DNA of 64,000 nt from Scalesia atractyloides (taxonomy: Eukaryota; Streptophyta; Magnoliopsida; Asterales; Asteraceae), in contig CAMTDV010000013.1 in assembly GCA_947069175.1 (NCBI GenBank), forward strand, positions 54,256,610-54,320,609, read 5' to 3'. A program made the position numbers and the translations under genes. The stretch's first letter is position 1; each line of letters begins with the position of its first letter. The notes beneath the pieces are model-generated. The model was not told where the DNA came from. It was given only the letters and a program-made list of their open reading frames with translations, and ran no database searches. Below are positions 22,545-34,503 of this stretch, in pieces.

Positions 22545-22911
22545 TTATGACAGTGTTTTTTAATCATTTAATATTCCTGAGTTTTTCAATGTAGATGAGT
22601 CTCAAGTGATCCAGACTGTGATCAGTGAAGATGGAGAGGGTTACTTCATGCCTAGATCGAGTATATCGACGACAGATTCTCTAGAAACTTCTTCCAGTGC
22701 AGCTCCACAAGACTCCTCGATAGTGAGTCTGAACTTTTTAAGGGGAGGACTTCACTAATCCGTTTGCTAATACTAACATTCAGGGGAGGTTGGATCTAAT
22801 CTGGGAGATAATCTAGGTGGTGAAACCATTGCTTCTACACGTGTACACATAAATCATCTAGTTGAAAACATGATAGCTGATGCTGCTGCAGATGGTTAGA
22901 CAAGAATAGGA
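22545..22911 (+). pseudogene. Integrase-RT linker, element D
   Basis: Ser- and acid-rich low-complexity coding remnant (DEDGEGYFMPRSS.. and similar), interrupted by stops and a frameshift. It matches 38000-38345 of element C. Confidence 0.7.
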
Positions 22912-23677
22912 GTGATCGAAGGTTCCTGTTTGTTTACTTCGATTCAAAAGACTGGGTTGATTCATGAGTGTTTGTATACCTGCTTTATTGCCCAAGAGGA
23001 GCCGAAGAATGTTCACATTGCTCTAAAAGACAATTGTTGGGTTGAAGCTATGCAAGAGGAACTAGCTCAGTTCAAGAAGTTGAAGGTTTGGGAGCTAGTA
23101 GACTTGCCTGAAGGAGAGAAGGAAATAGGCACTAAGTGGGTGTTTAAGTGCAAGAAAGACGACCAAGGGATCGTAATAAGGAATAAGGCTCTGTTGGTGG
23201 TGAAAGGGTTCAATCAGCAAGAAGGGATTATTACAATGAAGTGTTTGCACCAGTAGCAAGGTTGGAAGCAATTTGTTTGTTCCTAGCTTTCGCTTCATTC
23301 AAGGGCTTCAAAGTTTACCAACTTGACAAGAGGGCATTTCTTTACGGGAAAGTCCAAGAAGTGGTGTATGTCTCACAATCAGACGGGTTTAATGATCCAG
23401 ATATCCAGATCGAGTCTATCGACTTGATAAGGCATTGTATGGTTTTGAAAGAGGTCAGATTGACAATACACTTTTGATTAAAAGGAAGAAGGAAGACTTT
23501 CAGCTGGTACACGTATACGTAGATAACATCATTTTTTGGTGAACTATCCTACTTTTTGGGTTTACAAGTTGAAATAAGTGTGATGGTTGAACTATCCTAC
23601 CTTTTAGGTTTACAAGTTGAACATAAGAAATATGGGATGTTTATACATCAGACGAAGTAGGTGTATGACATTTTGTC
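22912..23677 (+). pseudogene. Copia reverse transcriptase, element D, YVDD changed to YVDN
   Basis: The RT core is recognisable: [39 protein letters not shown], then after a frameshift near 23230 [18 protein letters not shown] and VYQLD. The catalytic box is YVDN at 23516-23527, so the second Asp is lost. Directly after it, a 48 bp tandem duplication (copies start 23541 and 23589) replaces about 75 bp that element C keeps. Reverse transcriptase copies the element RNA into DNA; this copy cannot. Confidence 0.83.
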
Positions 23678-24439
23678 TTGTTTCAAATGGAGGATTGCCC
23701 TACTTTCAATACACCTATCTGTGAGAATCACAATCTTGGTCCAGATCATGAGAGTGTGGAGGATGTTGATCCAACTCAATACAGGACAATGATTGGTTCT
23801 CTGATGTATTTGACTGCTTCTAGAGCAGACATTATGTTCGCAGTGTATCTTTGTGCCAGATATCAAGCGAATCCAAAGGAGTCCCACATGAAAGCGTTGA
23901 AGCGGATTCTTCGTTACTTAAAGGGGAAACCTAAACTTGGGTTATTGTATCCAGCTGCTAGTAATTTGAAGTTTGTTGCATTCACTGATTCGGACTTTGG
24001 AGGATGGCAATCAACAAGGAACTCTACCAAAGGTTGTTGCCAGTTCTTAGGAGGGACGCTTGTGTCATGGCAATGCAAGAAGCAGTCTTGCGTGTCTACC
24101 TCTACGTGAGAAGCTGAATATATTGTTGCGGGTAGCTATTGCTCTCAGGTTCTCTGGATCCAACAGCAGATGCGCGATTACGGTTTGAATTTCACTCGTA
24201 CTCCTATTATGATAGAAAATAATGCCACTATTTTAATCACCAACAATCCCCTAAAACACAGTCGCACAACACATAATGACATTCGTCATCATTTTATACG
24301 GGATTGTGTTGAAAAGAAAATAATTGAACTACATCGAGTCGACACACTTGATAACCTGGCAGATCTTTACACAAAAGCGTTTAACAGGGCTTGTTTTGAA
24401 CATTTAGTCGAACTCAACAGGATGAGGAATCCTAAATAA
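23678..24439 (+). pseudogene. Copia RNase H region, element D
   Basis: One frame, interrupted by a single TGA at 24107-24109, holds YRTMIGSLMYLTASRADIMF, KALKRILRYLKGKPKLGL, FTDSDFGGW and QVLWIQQQM. It ends with DIRHHFIRDCVEKK..DNLADLYTKAF, the normal C-terminus of copia RNase H. Compared with element C the stop replaces a Cys codon. Confidence 0.85.
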
Positions 24440-25990
24440 CCAGTTTTCATAAAATATTTTGTAAATAATTTACTGCTTTTCAAAATAAAAAACATAAAAA
24501 AGTAGAAAATAAAAAATGAGTTTTCACTGTGTGGAAAAGAAGAAATGATAGTACATCAGCAAGTTAGACTGACACACTAATATTTAAAAGTAAAATTCTT
24601 AAGTGTGATAGCAACTTCATCATATGATGTACCAGTAGGCAAAAGGCATGAAATAATCAACTTACCTTTGTGATACACATATAATAAACTGTGTATGAGT
24701 GGGTAACATATCAGTGGCATATGGTTTTTATAACCTTAAATCTTGTGTTGATAGATTGCCAAAATCTAAGGTTTTAGGTCTTTATCTCGTTATTTCGTCT
24801 GGGGTATCAAAGGTTGTCCTTCTGCAGCATCTAGATATATGTTGACCTAGGCACAAACAGGATATCGTAAAAGAGCTAAAATGCCAAATCCCAAAAATTG
24901 AAGAAGCTCTCCTAGAGAGTCATTCAAATGTGCAAATTGCATTATTCATACCAAAATTTGGTATTTGTCCTAACCCTCATTGGATATTGGTCTCTTTGCT
25001 GTATGGAAATACTGACCTGATCACCAACTATCTAACGTTGTAATTCAAAAAGGATGAATTTCGGTATACTCATCTACTACGAGGAATCTTTGTGCATACT
25101 ATGATCGTGGGGGTATGTCCTGAAGTGGGACACACTAGTGTATCAGTATAAAATTATCTTAACATATCACAAGGTAATGGTACTTGTAATATTCATGTAT
25201 TTTGTTTATGTGGATAAACAATACTGGTAATTGTCTTGAACTACTTTTCATGAATATTGCATATAGAATTATCAAATAGTGTGAAAACAGTTTAATGTTG
25301 CTGATATGATCTTCTTAACGGTGATTCTCACAAAAGCAAAGTCTTTCTTATTTTGTTTTAATTTTTTAAGAAAATATAAAAATCCAAAAATATTTCATTT
25401 TCTTGTAAATTCGTAATGTACGGAATATGATTGTTCATGGAGGAGTTCTTACCGATAGGGGGTGACGATGTTAGAAGCTGAGTTCAATATTAAAATCTGG
25501 CAGGTTCTGTGTGCTTAAAAATTTGTAGTATGTGGTTTGAGTTGAGAAGTGCTTAATCTGTGATACACTTTTACTATCTCTTAAAAATTTGGAGTATGTG
25601 GTTTGAGTTGAGAAGTGCTTAATCTGTGATAAATTTACTATCTTTAAAAAATTCTTATGGTTTCTCGAGATGTTTGTTTTATAGTATACAGATTGTAGCA
25701 GTGTGTTGCTGAGAAGTTTGGTGAAGGGAGTTTGCTTGGATTCATGGTAGAACCTCCTTTCTACATTGCAGACAACATTGAAGAGTTTGAAGATTGCTAT
25801 GCAAGGACTAAACTAGAGTTTATTCAAACGCTAACGATTTAGAAGATTTGGTGATTGGATACATCAGCTTAGGGGGAGTCTGTTACTGACAGAATTTATG
25901 AAAGCTGAAGCTATCCAAAGACCAACATTTTTCAAAGATGTTGAAGATTGCATGAAGACTGAAGACAAAGTTGTTTAATGAAGCTATTGT
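24440..25990 (+). other. Non-coding spacer between RNase H and PPT, element D
   Basis: About 1.55 kb without a credible ORF. Its first 800 bp match 40044-40838 of element C. A short sequence of the form TGGTTTGAGTTGAGAAGTGCTTAATC is duplicated at about 25535 and 25598. No extra ORF is present here, unlike element B. Confidence 0.7.
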
Positions 25991-26002
25991 CAAGGGGGAG
26001 TT
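25991..26002 (+). promoter_or_regulatory. Polypurine tract, element D
   Basis: CAAGGGGGAGTT lies directly before the 3' LTR start TGTTGG. The RNase H-resistant purine run primes plus-strand synthesis. The same tract precedes the family 1 and family 2 LTRs. Confidence 0.9.
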
Positions 26003-26471
26003 TGTTGGTGCATATTTGTGACAACAACTTAGATTTGATCTTTGGATATCTTGTAATTAGTAAAATGATAAATGTTTGCGGGTTTAGTTTTGTAATAGTT
26101 AATTAGAAGTAATTGGGCTAAACTAGACACCATATAGCATATGGTAGGCGAATTGGGCCTAGACCCATTTGCAGTCCATGTAGGGAAACCCTAGCCAAGT
26201 TGCATAACTTGTCTCTATATAAAGGAAGGTTGTCATTAGGGTTAAGGTTGCTTGTTTAGTTGATCAGAGAATTAGCTAATTACTTCAGAGATAGAGAGTT
26301 TAGAGAGAGTTTTGAATTGATTTTAAACCATTATGTTGGATAATCAATAAAAGACAGTTTGAAAGTAATTGTGTTCGTGTTCTTGTTTCTATGAAATCTG
26401 ATCCAGAGGATTCCGCACTATAGATTAGATAGACGATTCTGTGATGATCCATACGGATTCGGGGACCTACA
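26003..26471 (+). mobile_element. 3' LTR of element D
   Basis: 469 bp, with TATA box TATATAAA at 26216-26223. It differs from the 5' LTR mostly by single-base changes, many of them C to T or G to A, plus a few small indels. Confidence 0.92.
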
Positions 26472-27470
26472 AGTTACATCCTCTGAACCGGTTACTGATG
26501 AAGTGGTCATAAATTTGCAAAGTCACGTAGATGTTCCGAGCGAAGTGATGCCAAGGACACTATCTTACCATCCGTCGGAGAATATTATTGGCAACTTATT
26601 AACCGGAGTGAAAACTCGAAATCAGATCAATAAGGATCTAAGTTTTCTTTATACAAAGGTTGCTCCATTACAGTTGTTTTGTTTCGCAGGTTGAACAAGG
26701 AAACTGGAAAGACGCTTTGAAAGAAGAAAGCTAGGTGGACGCATTGCAGGAAGAGTTACTTCAATTCCAGAAACTTGGTGTCTGGAAGTTTGTTGACCTA
26801 CCGGATCATCATAAAAAGTTTAATACTTGTTGGGTCTTCAAGTGTAAGAGAGATGACAAAGGTATTGTAGTCAGAAACAAAGCTCGGCTCGTGGTCCAAG
26901 TCTTCCAGCAGCAGGAGGGGATAGACTATATAGAAGTCTACGCCCCTGTCGTACGTCTTGAAGCTATCCGCATTTTCTTGGCCTTTGCATCGTGGAATGG
27001 TTTCAAGGTGTACCAATTGGATGTGAAGTTGCTTTCCTATATAGAATGGTAAACGATGAGGTGTACGTCGGCCAACCACCGGGGTTTGTCGATCCGATAC
27101 ACAAGGATAAGGTCTATCTGTTGAACAAAGCGTTATACGGACTGCACTAGGCCCCGAGAGCCTGGTATGAGATGCTCTCCAAACATCTCCTAAGAAACGG
27201 TTTCTCAAGAAGCACAGCAGGCAGTACCCTCTTTAACAAGGAAGTGGATGGACATCAGATTATCGTACAAATCTATGTGGATGATTTAATCTTTGGATCG
27301 ACAAATTATAAGCTGTGTAGAGATTTTGAAGAAGTCATGAAGAGAAAATTCGAAATCAGTGCTATGGGAGATATGAACTTCTTCTTAGGATTCAAGTTGA
27401 GTAATTGCCTGATGGTATCTTCATTCATTAGACAAAGTATGTTTGTGACGTGTTAGAGAAATTTGGCATG
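26472..27470 (+). pseudogene. Copia reverse transcriptase, element B, YVDD intact
   Basis: The linker ends with HPSENIIGNLLTGVKTRNQI (26570-26630). RT motifs follow: WVFKCKRDDKGIVVRNKARLV (26828-26890), VYAPVVRLEAIRIFLAFASW and VYQLDVKLL. After frameshifts near 27040 and 27170 comes IVQIYVDDLIFGSTN, with YVDD at 27274-27285. Despite decay, the catalytic box survives. At least two frameshifts and a TAG near 27148 prevent translation. Confidence 0.83.
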
Positions 27471-28190
27471 TCAGGAACTAAACCAACATGAACTCCATTA
27501 GCCACCAACCATGGCATTTGTCCAGACGTTCATGGAGTCAAAGTCGATGAAACATTATATCGCTCCATGATCGTATCCTTGATGTATCTTACAGCTTCAA
27601 GACCTGATATCATGTATCTAACATGCCAGTGCGCCCGTTATCAGTCCAATCCAAGACATTCGCACTTGTTAACCATCGAAAGAATCATGCGATACTTAAA
27701 AGGATGTCCAAGCACCGGGTTGTGGTATCCTCGACATGACAACTTCAATCTTGCGGGTTATTCAGATTACGATTTCAATTGCTACAAGTTTAATGCCAAA
27801 TCTACAAGGCTGGTTGCCAGTTCTTTGGAATCCGTTTGGTAACGTGGAAATGCAAGAAACAGACCACGGTTGCTCTCTCTACTTGTGAAGCTGAATACGT
27901 TTTAGCATCTAGCTATTGTTCCTAGATACTCTGGATACAACATAAGATGGGAGACTTCGGACTACAATTTCTTGACACATCCATATATGTAGATAACAAG
28001 GCGGCTATTGATATAACTAAAAACCCAGTTCAAGACTCACGCACTAAACACATAGAATTCGATACCACTTTATCCGTGATTTTTATGAGAAAAAGTTGGT
28101 TAGAATTGAAAAAATCCACACTAATGACCGAAGAGCAGATTTTTACACCAAAGCTTTTGATAGATCAAGATTTAGAAATATTTTGAATTT
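27471..28190 (+). pseudogene. Copia RNase H region, element B
   Basis: MIVSLMYLTASRPDIMYLTCQCARYQSNP, RIMRYLKGCPSTGLWYP and, later, FLDTSIYVDNKAAIDITKNPVQDSRTKHIEF identify it. The first RNase H Asp region reads GYSDYDFNCYK. Three frames are used and TAG/TAA stops lie near 27840 and 27925. Confidence 0.8.
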
Positions 28191-30260
28191 AAATGGTTTA
28201 AAAATCTAACAGCAGGGGTTGGAAATAAGTTTGAATTTGAGGATTATGAGGACTTGACATGATTCTCATTGGTATGACATACGTGTTCCTATAAATATTT
28301 TTCTTTGTTCCTTAAAAACTAAACATCAAAAAAGGACAAAAGGAGTTTTTGTGAAGAAGAGGAAGTCATATTTCATCAGTAGGACTATCATAGTATGCTA
28401 AATATATGGAATGTTTAAACGTGTATTTAAACAGGTCTTACTGATGATGTGCCAACAAGCTTCACAAGTTCAGTAAATTGTTCTTCAAGATATAAACCTA
28501 AAAGACAAACTAAGTAATTTGTGGGACGACATCTCTCAGATATGTGGACTTAGTACTCCAAAATTTCGTTTGAGAGAATGCCAAATTCTGTGATACTAGG
28601 AATTTATTTAATTGATAACTGGGGTATTATCCGAGTTCTTCTGATTTTGAGTCGGCAATGACCTAGAACTTGTATAATACTTTACGCATTATTCACATCC
28701 AAAGCTGCACAAAAAAAGGAATATATGTCATAAAAAGATACGACAACTGCAGTTCAAAAGATTCCTAAATGGAACACCACCTAAAGTCGAGCCTTCATCT
28801 CTTTCTTTGTATCGAAATACTAACTTGAGCTTCAAGGTCTCGCAATTCACCCCATTTACAAATATCAGTTAGATATATTCACCTGTGAGATGAAATTCTG
28901 GGAATCTCGATGCGGGAGTATATTCTAAGATGGGAAACACAGTTACTTCTTGTTCCTTAAATTACCTAACATATCTTGAAACAATTGAGAAACGTGTAGA
29001 GGTTTAAGCGGACAAGTATATTGGCAATCTAGGTAAATTTGTTTAAAACCTTAAAGTTATTACCAAGATCAATGGTACTAGTGATTTGTCAAAAATACTG
29101 ATGTGATCCACTAACACAAAAGTCACAAAAATATGTCTGTAACTACATCGTTATTTACTTTATCTTTCTTTTCAGAAAAACCCAAAAAGATTTTCAGTTT
29201 ATTTTTAGCAATCTATCTTAGTTTTTAGTCTACTGATGATGCAAACACTGTTACTCCAAGTCAAAGCAACAGTTGCTGGAGGATAGCTGAAGATCATGGG
29301 CTGGGAGCTAATCTGAAAAGAAGAATCTCTTGAAATGTCAAAAATTCATTAACTTGAAACTTTAAATTCTTAACTAAATATGTTTTGGTCAACCAAGGTC
29401 ATTAACTTGGACTTGGTAAGCAAATTGGTTAACCGGGTTCATTACTTGGACTCGGTTAACTAAGTGGGTAGTAAAAAAAGATAATTTCACAAAAATCTAA
29501 AAAATAAACAAATGAAAGGAACTGGCTCGTACGAGTGACTTAAATGACTAGTACGAGTGATAAAAGGCTACACTCGTACGAATGGTGACTCGTACAAATG
29601 ACGTGGCAAGTATAAAAGGGGCATTCACTTGCACGGGTCACAGTAGTAACTCTGTGACATTGAAAATTCTCTCTTCAGTTCCTTCTACACATTTTCTTGA
29701 TCATATTACATATCTTATTCTTCTGGGAGGTTGATTGGCACACCTCTCATGATTGGAAAGGTACTGATACAAGTTTTGAGCCGTTATAATGCCGAAATTG
29801 GACCAAAAGTACATAAAACGTAGATTTGGGATAATTGGACAAGTAAAATGTAAAATTGAACTCAAATTCATACAAATCAGCCCTTTTAGCCTCTAAATCA
29901 ACATTCAATTTATTAAAATTTACACGTTTTAAGTTCGGTTTGACAAGGTATTATTTGGTGCGATTCGTAACTCGTGTATGATGATAATGTCATATTATCA
30001 TCATCACTCATACGAGTGATCGTTCGTACGAGTATGTCCTTAAATGTCATAAATCTTTTTGACTCGTACGAGGCACCACTCGTACGAGCAAGTCTGTTCA
30101 ACTCCTTAAGTCTGTTAAGTATAAATTACAACTCGTACGAAGATTGACTGGTACAAGTGGGTTTTATTCAGACTTGAATCTTTGTCTTAGTGAGTATCTG
30201 ACTCGTACGAATGTTGACTCGTACCCGTGTGTAAGATTTGAATTTTTTTAAATTTTTTCT
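28191..30260 (+). other. Spacer between RNase H and extra ORF, element B
   Basis: About 2 kb without a credible ORF. The first 1.3 kb is plain AT-rich DNA that resembles, at the level of layout, the spacers of C and D. The last 700 bp hold the palindrome array listed next. It would suit a promoter, splice acceptor region or RNA structure for the downstream ORF, but none is shown. Confidence 0.6.
29520..30235. repeat. Palindrome array (CTCGTACGAG) upstream of extra ORF, element B
   Basis: About fourteen copies fall in two groups: 29526-29640 (CTCGTACGAGT, CTAGTACGAGT, CTCGTACGAAT and variants) and 29955-30235 (TTCGTACGAGT, CTCGTACGAGG, CTCGTACGAGC and variants). The second group ends about 25 bp before the ATG at 30261. 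Same motif as the LTR and leader arrays of this element. Confidence 0.82.
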
Positions 30261-33200
30261 ATGTGTTTGAAATTTTTATGTTTGCAGATCAAGAAGTCTT
30301 TGTTCTCACGATTCCACAATATTTGCTGTCTACTAGATAAGAATACACCAGAGATTGCAGCATATATAGAAGTGTTAGATTTTCTAAGTAGGCTGCAAGT
30401 TATAAAGGCTCTTACAGATAGACATACGGCGTACCGATCACAAGTAGAATATTTTTGGGATGCTGCCGAGTATAGTGAGGAAGAGAATGCCATCATGTCT
30501 TCAGTGTGCATTGATAACGAAGATATTCAAGTCAAGATCACTGAAGATCTGATTCGAACGGTGTTGGAGTTCAATGACAATGAAGAAGATACGACTGGTT
30601 ATCCAAAATACATGGTCAAAGGGTGTTTTTATAGGATGAGCTATGCTGGATTCGTCAATGCCGCACCTTTTAGGAAAGGAAATCTCAGTACTCCCTTTCG
30701 ATACATCGCACACTTCATTATTCAGGCCCTATGTCATAGAAAGGTTGGTTTCAGTGATTTGATAGATTATCAGATGTGTACGATTATGGCACTTATTCTC
30801 AATCTACCATACAACTTTTCAAGATTCATATTTTTGCAAATGGTACAAAACATTCAACCAGAAAAGTTTCTACAGTACCCGAGATTTGTGTAAATGCTAC
30901 TTGATCATCTACATTCCCAATCTGAAGAAGAAGAAAGACGATATTCTTAGACTTAAGTTTATGGATGTATCTTCTTTGAAGAAGATGAATCTGCACCTAA
31001 AGGCCTTCCCTAACGCCAACCTTATTTTGGGGCTATTACTGATAAAGACTATGTGGCGCCGCCTATAGGGAAGTGGCAAAAAGATGATAGTGGGGATGAC
31101 GCTGAAGAAATTGAGGCGTTGGATGGGTTTATAACGAAGAGACGCGTGTGGTTCTTTGAAGTAGATAAGATGGGGGTAAGGGGTCTAAACAAAAGCAAGC
31201 TGCTACATCTTCCTCAACTGCCCATCAGAAGAAGAAACGTGCATCTGCTGGCCTAAGTTTGGTTGACGAGCCAGAGCCTGAGGAAAATATTGAGACAGTT
31301 GTGGTTGATATAGAGAGACATGCGTTTGGTGGAAAGGACGGTAAAGATAAAGAGGCATCCTCCTCTAGCACTGATGAAGAGGATAGGATTGCCGGTGAAA
31401 AGGAAAGAGCCAAAGAAAAAGAATTAGAGCGATTGGCTGAAGTACCACGGAAAGCTAAGGAGAGAAGAAGGAAAGAGACAGGAGAAGACGATACTACGTA
31501 TATACCATCCGAGTCTGATAGTGACACTCCTGTTATCAAATCATCGAAGAGGTCATAAAAACGTTTGAAGAGGCCAGCGGCTAGAACTACAGACTCTCCG
31601 AAAGCTAGATTAAAGAGAAAGGTGTAGAAGAATCTTGAATCTACACCACAACCACCACCATCACCAACTCCACAACCCTTCCACAACCACCTCCACAACC
31701 ATCGCCTCAACCACCACCAAAACCTACCCCTCAACCTCAACCCACTAAAACTCAACCTCAATTCTCAACAGGCTCCAGACTTGAAGATTAGTTTAATATC
31801 GATTTTGGAGATATTCTAGGGGGGAGAATTTTCAGCATATATGTTCAATGACACGCAGATTGAAGAATTAAAGAATCAGGTCATGCTGAACAGTGTTAAG
31901 AATGCTGAATCGCAGGAGTAGATTAAGGGCCTAAAGGAAGATAAACAACATCTTGAGACTATTTTGGCTAGTATTGTGAAAGAGAATGAAAGACTGAGGA
32001 AACAAATGGTTGAATACAACGAGGAAAGCCTCAGGAATCAAAGGCATATGAGCTTTTTGAGAAAATCCTTATCAAGAAGCTCGAGATTAATATGGTTGTC
32101 GTAATTGACGAGATTAAGAAGGAAGAAGCTAGACAAAGAGTTGTAGAGCGTGAACGTATTGCAAAAGAATTATCAGACACTCAAAGCAAGGGGAAAAAGA
32201 AGGTTGGAGAGGAGCTTGTGATATATAAAACTGTGTAGAAGCTGAATCTGCGCTAGTATCTTCAGAGTTGGTGGTGTATGGGCAGACAAAGAAGTTTCTG
32301 TTGGTAGGAAAGCCGAGGGATGTAGATATTGACATGTCGAATCTATCTACGAAACATTAGGAGTGGCTGAGGAAAAGAAAGATGTTGAAAGAGATTGAGG
32401 AAGAGATCGATGCTTTTGCTGAAAATCCAGAGGAGGTTGATTAAGACTTAGATGAAATAGATGATGCGTCGAAGAAAAAGTCTGATAATGATAGTGATGA
32501 TAGTGCTTTGGGTGGTATATCAATTCTTGTAACAGAATCTGGTTTTAATGAAGATATTGACTTTTCTGTGTACTTGAACGATTTAGCCAACCAATTCGAC
32601 GGTGACAAATATCAGGGAAAGACGTATGATAGCACGAAGGATTCTAAGCAAGCTTGAATCCTCACAATGTCCGATATGTCAGCTATTCCTATCGTGCCTA
32701 AACCATAAAATTATGTTTATGGAGCATGATGTGGAAGAAGGTGAGTTTATCACCAGTTACATGAAGGACGAGATTGCAAGAATGTCGGGTGTGGATGAAG
32801 AAACTTTGAATTTTACTTCGAAGACGAGCTGAACGACATCAGTGCTTTCCAGCCTGAAGATTATATCTTCGAACATTTTTCTAAAGCACACGATTACAAT
32901 AAGGTTTTCGTGGAGGATGATTCCGATGACGTTGATACTACTAATATTGCTGGAGAGGGTACAGATGACTTCCTAACCTTTAGTGAGATGTTTGCAGCCG
33001 AAAATGATGATTTGTTAAAGCGTAAAGTAGAAGAGGCTGTGAAACAGGAAACAGTTCCTCAATGTTTATCCAAAGAAGAGATGGCTGAGATGAGGAAATT
33101 GTGGTTCAAGGAAATACCAGAGGAACGTAAATTCAAACGTCCCATAGCATTCTTCACACGAGATGCTGATATTTCTCAAGGGGATTTCATTAGCTGGAGA

Positions 33201-33960
33201 TGGATCAAGCAACTTGATGTATATGCGATAAAGAGGGAGTATCGAATCTAGTACTTCCGACACTTAAGCGATATTAAGACCCTGCCGTTCTGGGATATTA
33301 AAGAACTGGTGCAGACTAAGATGATATTAAGATGAAATTTAATGACCAGTGGCTGTGGAAACTGATAAAGCTGGAAGCTACTCATGGTTTTAGACATTCG
33401 AAGCCACATATGCCCAAAAGAGTCATGAGATTGATCGAGTTACAAAAGAGTAGGATGTGACGTTGATCGTTAAGAAGCCGAAGTGATGAAAAACATGCCT
33501 CTGATTAAGATGGAGCAAGATTTCTTCATGATATTCAAATGGTGGCACTATGATTCAAGCACAGGTGAAGCTGTTATTTGTGTCCAACCGGATGAAGATT
33601 CTTGGAAGATTGCTGAATAACTATCTGAATCCGTCATCGCGCACAAACGTATGTATGGTCTATGGCGCGGGATTTTGAGTACTAGACACAATGTGGCTAC
33701 TTAGCTGCTAAAGAAGGATATAGAATGTTTATTCTACAACAAGATCAGTTATGAGGAAAGAGATAAAGAGCAGGCGCACCTATTCCAGAAGATTGTTAAT
33801 GTTTGCTTTGCTAACGATATTCATTCAGGAACAACATGGAGGAGTAGCGGAAGAAGGAAAAGAATGATGAAAGGATTGAGGAGAGAGCTAGGATTGCATC
33901 TCTTAGAAGTTTTCGGTTTGGCAACACGTACAATCGGCCTCCTCCTACTGACTAAACGCC
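30261..33960 (+). pseudogene. Extra ORF after pol (aORF), element B, decayed
   Basis: It begins with a 210-codon open stretch (30261-30893) holding YPKYMVKGCFYRMSYAGF and STPFRYIAHFIIQALCHRKV. A Lys/Glu/Ser-rich acidic region (31259-31560) and a Pro/Gln/His-rich stretch (31640-31760) follow. Next come a coiled coil (about 31860-32080), an acidic region (32400-32960) and a conserved C-terminal part: FFTRDADISQGDFISWRWIKQ (33150-33212) and LIKMEQDFFMIFKWWHY (near 33505). The same order occurs on the minus strand at 46358-48290. No signal peptide or clear membrane anchor is visible, so an envelope role is not supported. The position matches extra 3' ORFs of Sirevirus-type elements; function unknown. 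At least eight breaks. Confidence 0.72.
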
Positions 33961-34065
33961 AATATCTTCAGAGGATCGTCGCAGCCACCGAAGCACTTCT
34001 TTTGATGTTAAATGTCAAATAATTTTGATGAAATTTTTGAAGATTATCCAAGGCTACAGCAACAT

Positions 34066-34077
34066 CAAGGGGGAGTT
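34066..34077 (+). promoter_or_regulatory. Polypurine tract, element B
   Basis: CAAGGGGGAGTT directly precedes the 3' LTR start TGTTGGTGC. It is identical in core to the PPT of element D. Confidence 0.9.
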
Positions 34078-34503
34078 TGTTGGTGCATAATGTCTATCGC
34101 CTACATCTAGGATATGTCAGTTGTGTATATAGGGCTTAGACAATGTCATATTTTATGTATTTAGTATGGCTCGTACGAGTGACATAGTGGCTCGTACGAG
34201 TGACATCTTGTCACTCGTACGAGGCACCCCTCACACGAGGCTACAACACTCACTCATGTGCGAGACATGTTGAAATAGTGGAGCTCGAGTGTTGTGTTGT
34301 TATCTGTAGGTATGCGACTATGGCGAAACCCTGTCTAGTTGTTTACTCGTCTATAACTTTCACGTTTTTTAATATGAAGCTAAGGCGTTTAAGAAGTATA
34401 CTTGATTGTTTGTTTGTCCAACTCGCTAGCATTGATTTCCGCCTCTTTTAGCTGGGTCGAATCAGTCTGGTGCTCATAAGAGGAGAGCCGATCCCCTCTC
34501 ACA
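34078..34503 (+). mobile_element. 3' LTR of element B
   Basis: 426 bp, TGTTGGTGCATAATG to CCCCTCTCACA. It has four or five CTCGTACGAG-type palindromes at 34168-34245. The TATA box seen in the 5' LTR (TATAAATA) is missing through a small deletion near 34272. TGACA (34504-34508) follows as the target duplication. Confidence 0.92.

Larger units (their letters stand above)
17528..26471 (+). mobile_element. Complete Ty1/copia element D (family 3), inserted in B
   Basis: It has two LTRs of 464 and 469 bp, both TGTTGGTGCATATTTG..GGGGACCTACA. Near-perfect target duplication AGCTA/AGTTA at 17523-17527 and 26472-26476. Degenerate iMet PBS, long leader, gag, integrase, RT, RNase H, 1.5 kb spacer and PPT follow. 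Total 8944 bp. By eye the LTRs differ at about 30 sites (near 93% identity), so it inserted millions of years ago under usual plant rates. Protease is deleted, so it is non-autonomous; element C is its nearest relative here. Confidence 0.93.
10394..34503 (+). mobile_element. Ty1/copia element B (family 2), nested, with extra ORF
   Basis: It is bounded by TGACA at 10389-10393 and 34504-34508. Both LTRs start TGTTGGTGCATAATG. Order: 5' LTR, iMet PBS, leader, gag, protease, integrase, RT, RNase H, spacer, extra ORF, PPT, 3' LTR. It is interrupted by a family 1 solo LTR (10474-11137) and by complete element D (17528-26471). Subtracting these leaves about 14.5 kb, large for a copia element and comparable to Sireviruses with an extra 3' gene. 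All coding parts are decayed. Confidence 0.9.

Noticed and set aside
31225..31761. 178-codon minus-strand ORF
   Set aside because: Antisense of the acidic and Pro-rich part of the family 2 aORF; low complexity keeps the opposite frame open.
30261..33960. Retroviral-type envelope gene
   Set aside because: Position fits, but there is no signal peptide, membrane anchor or cleavage site; kept as an extra ORF of unknown function.
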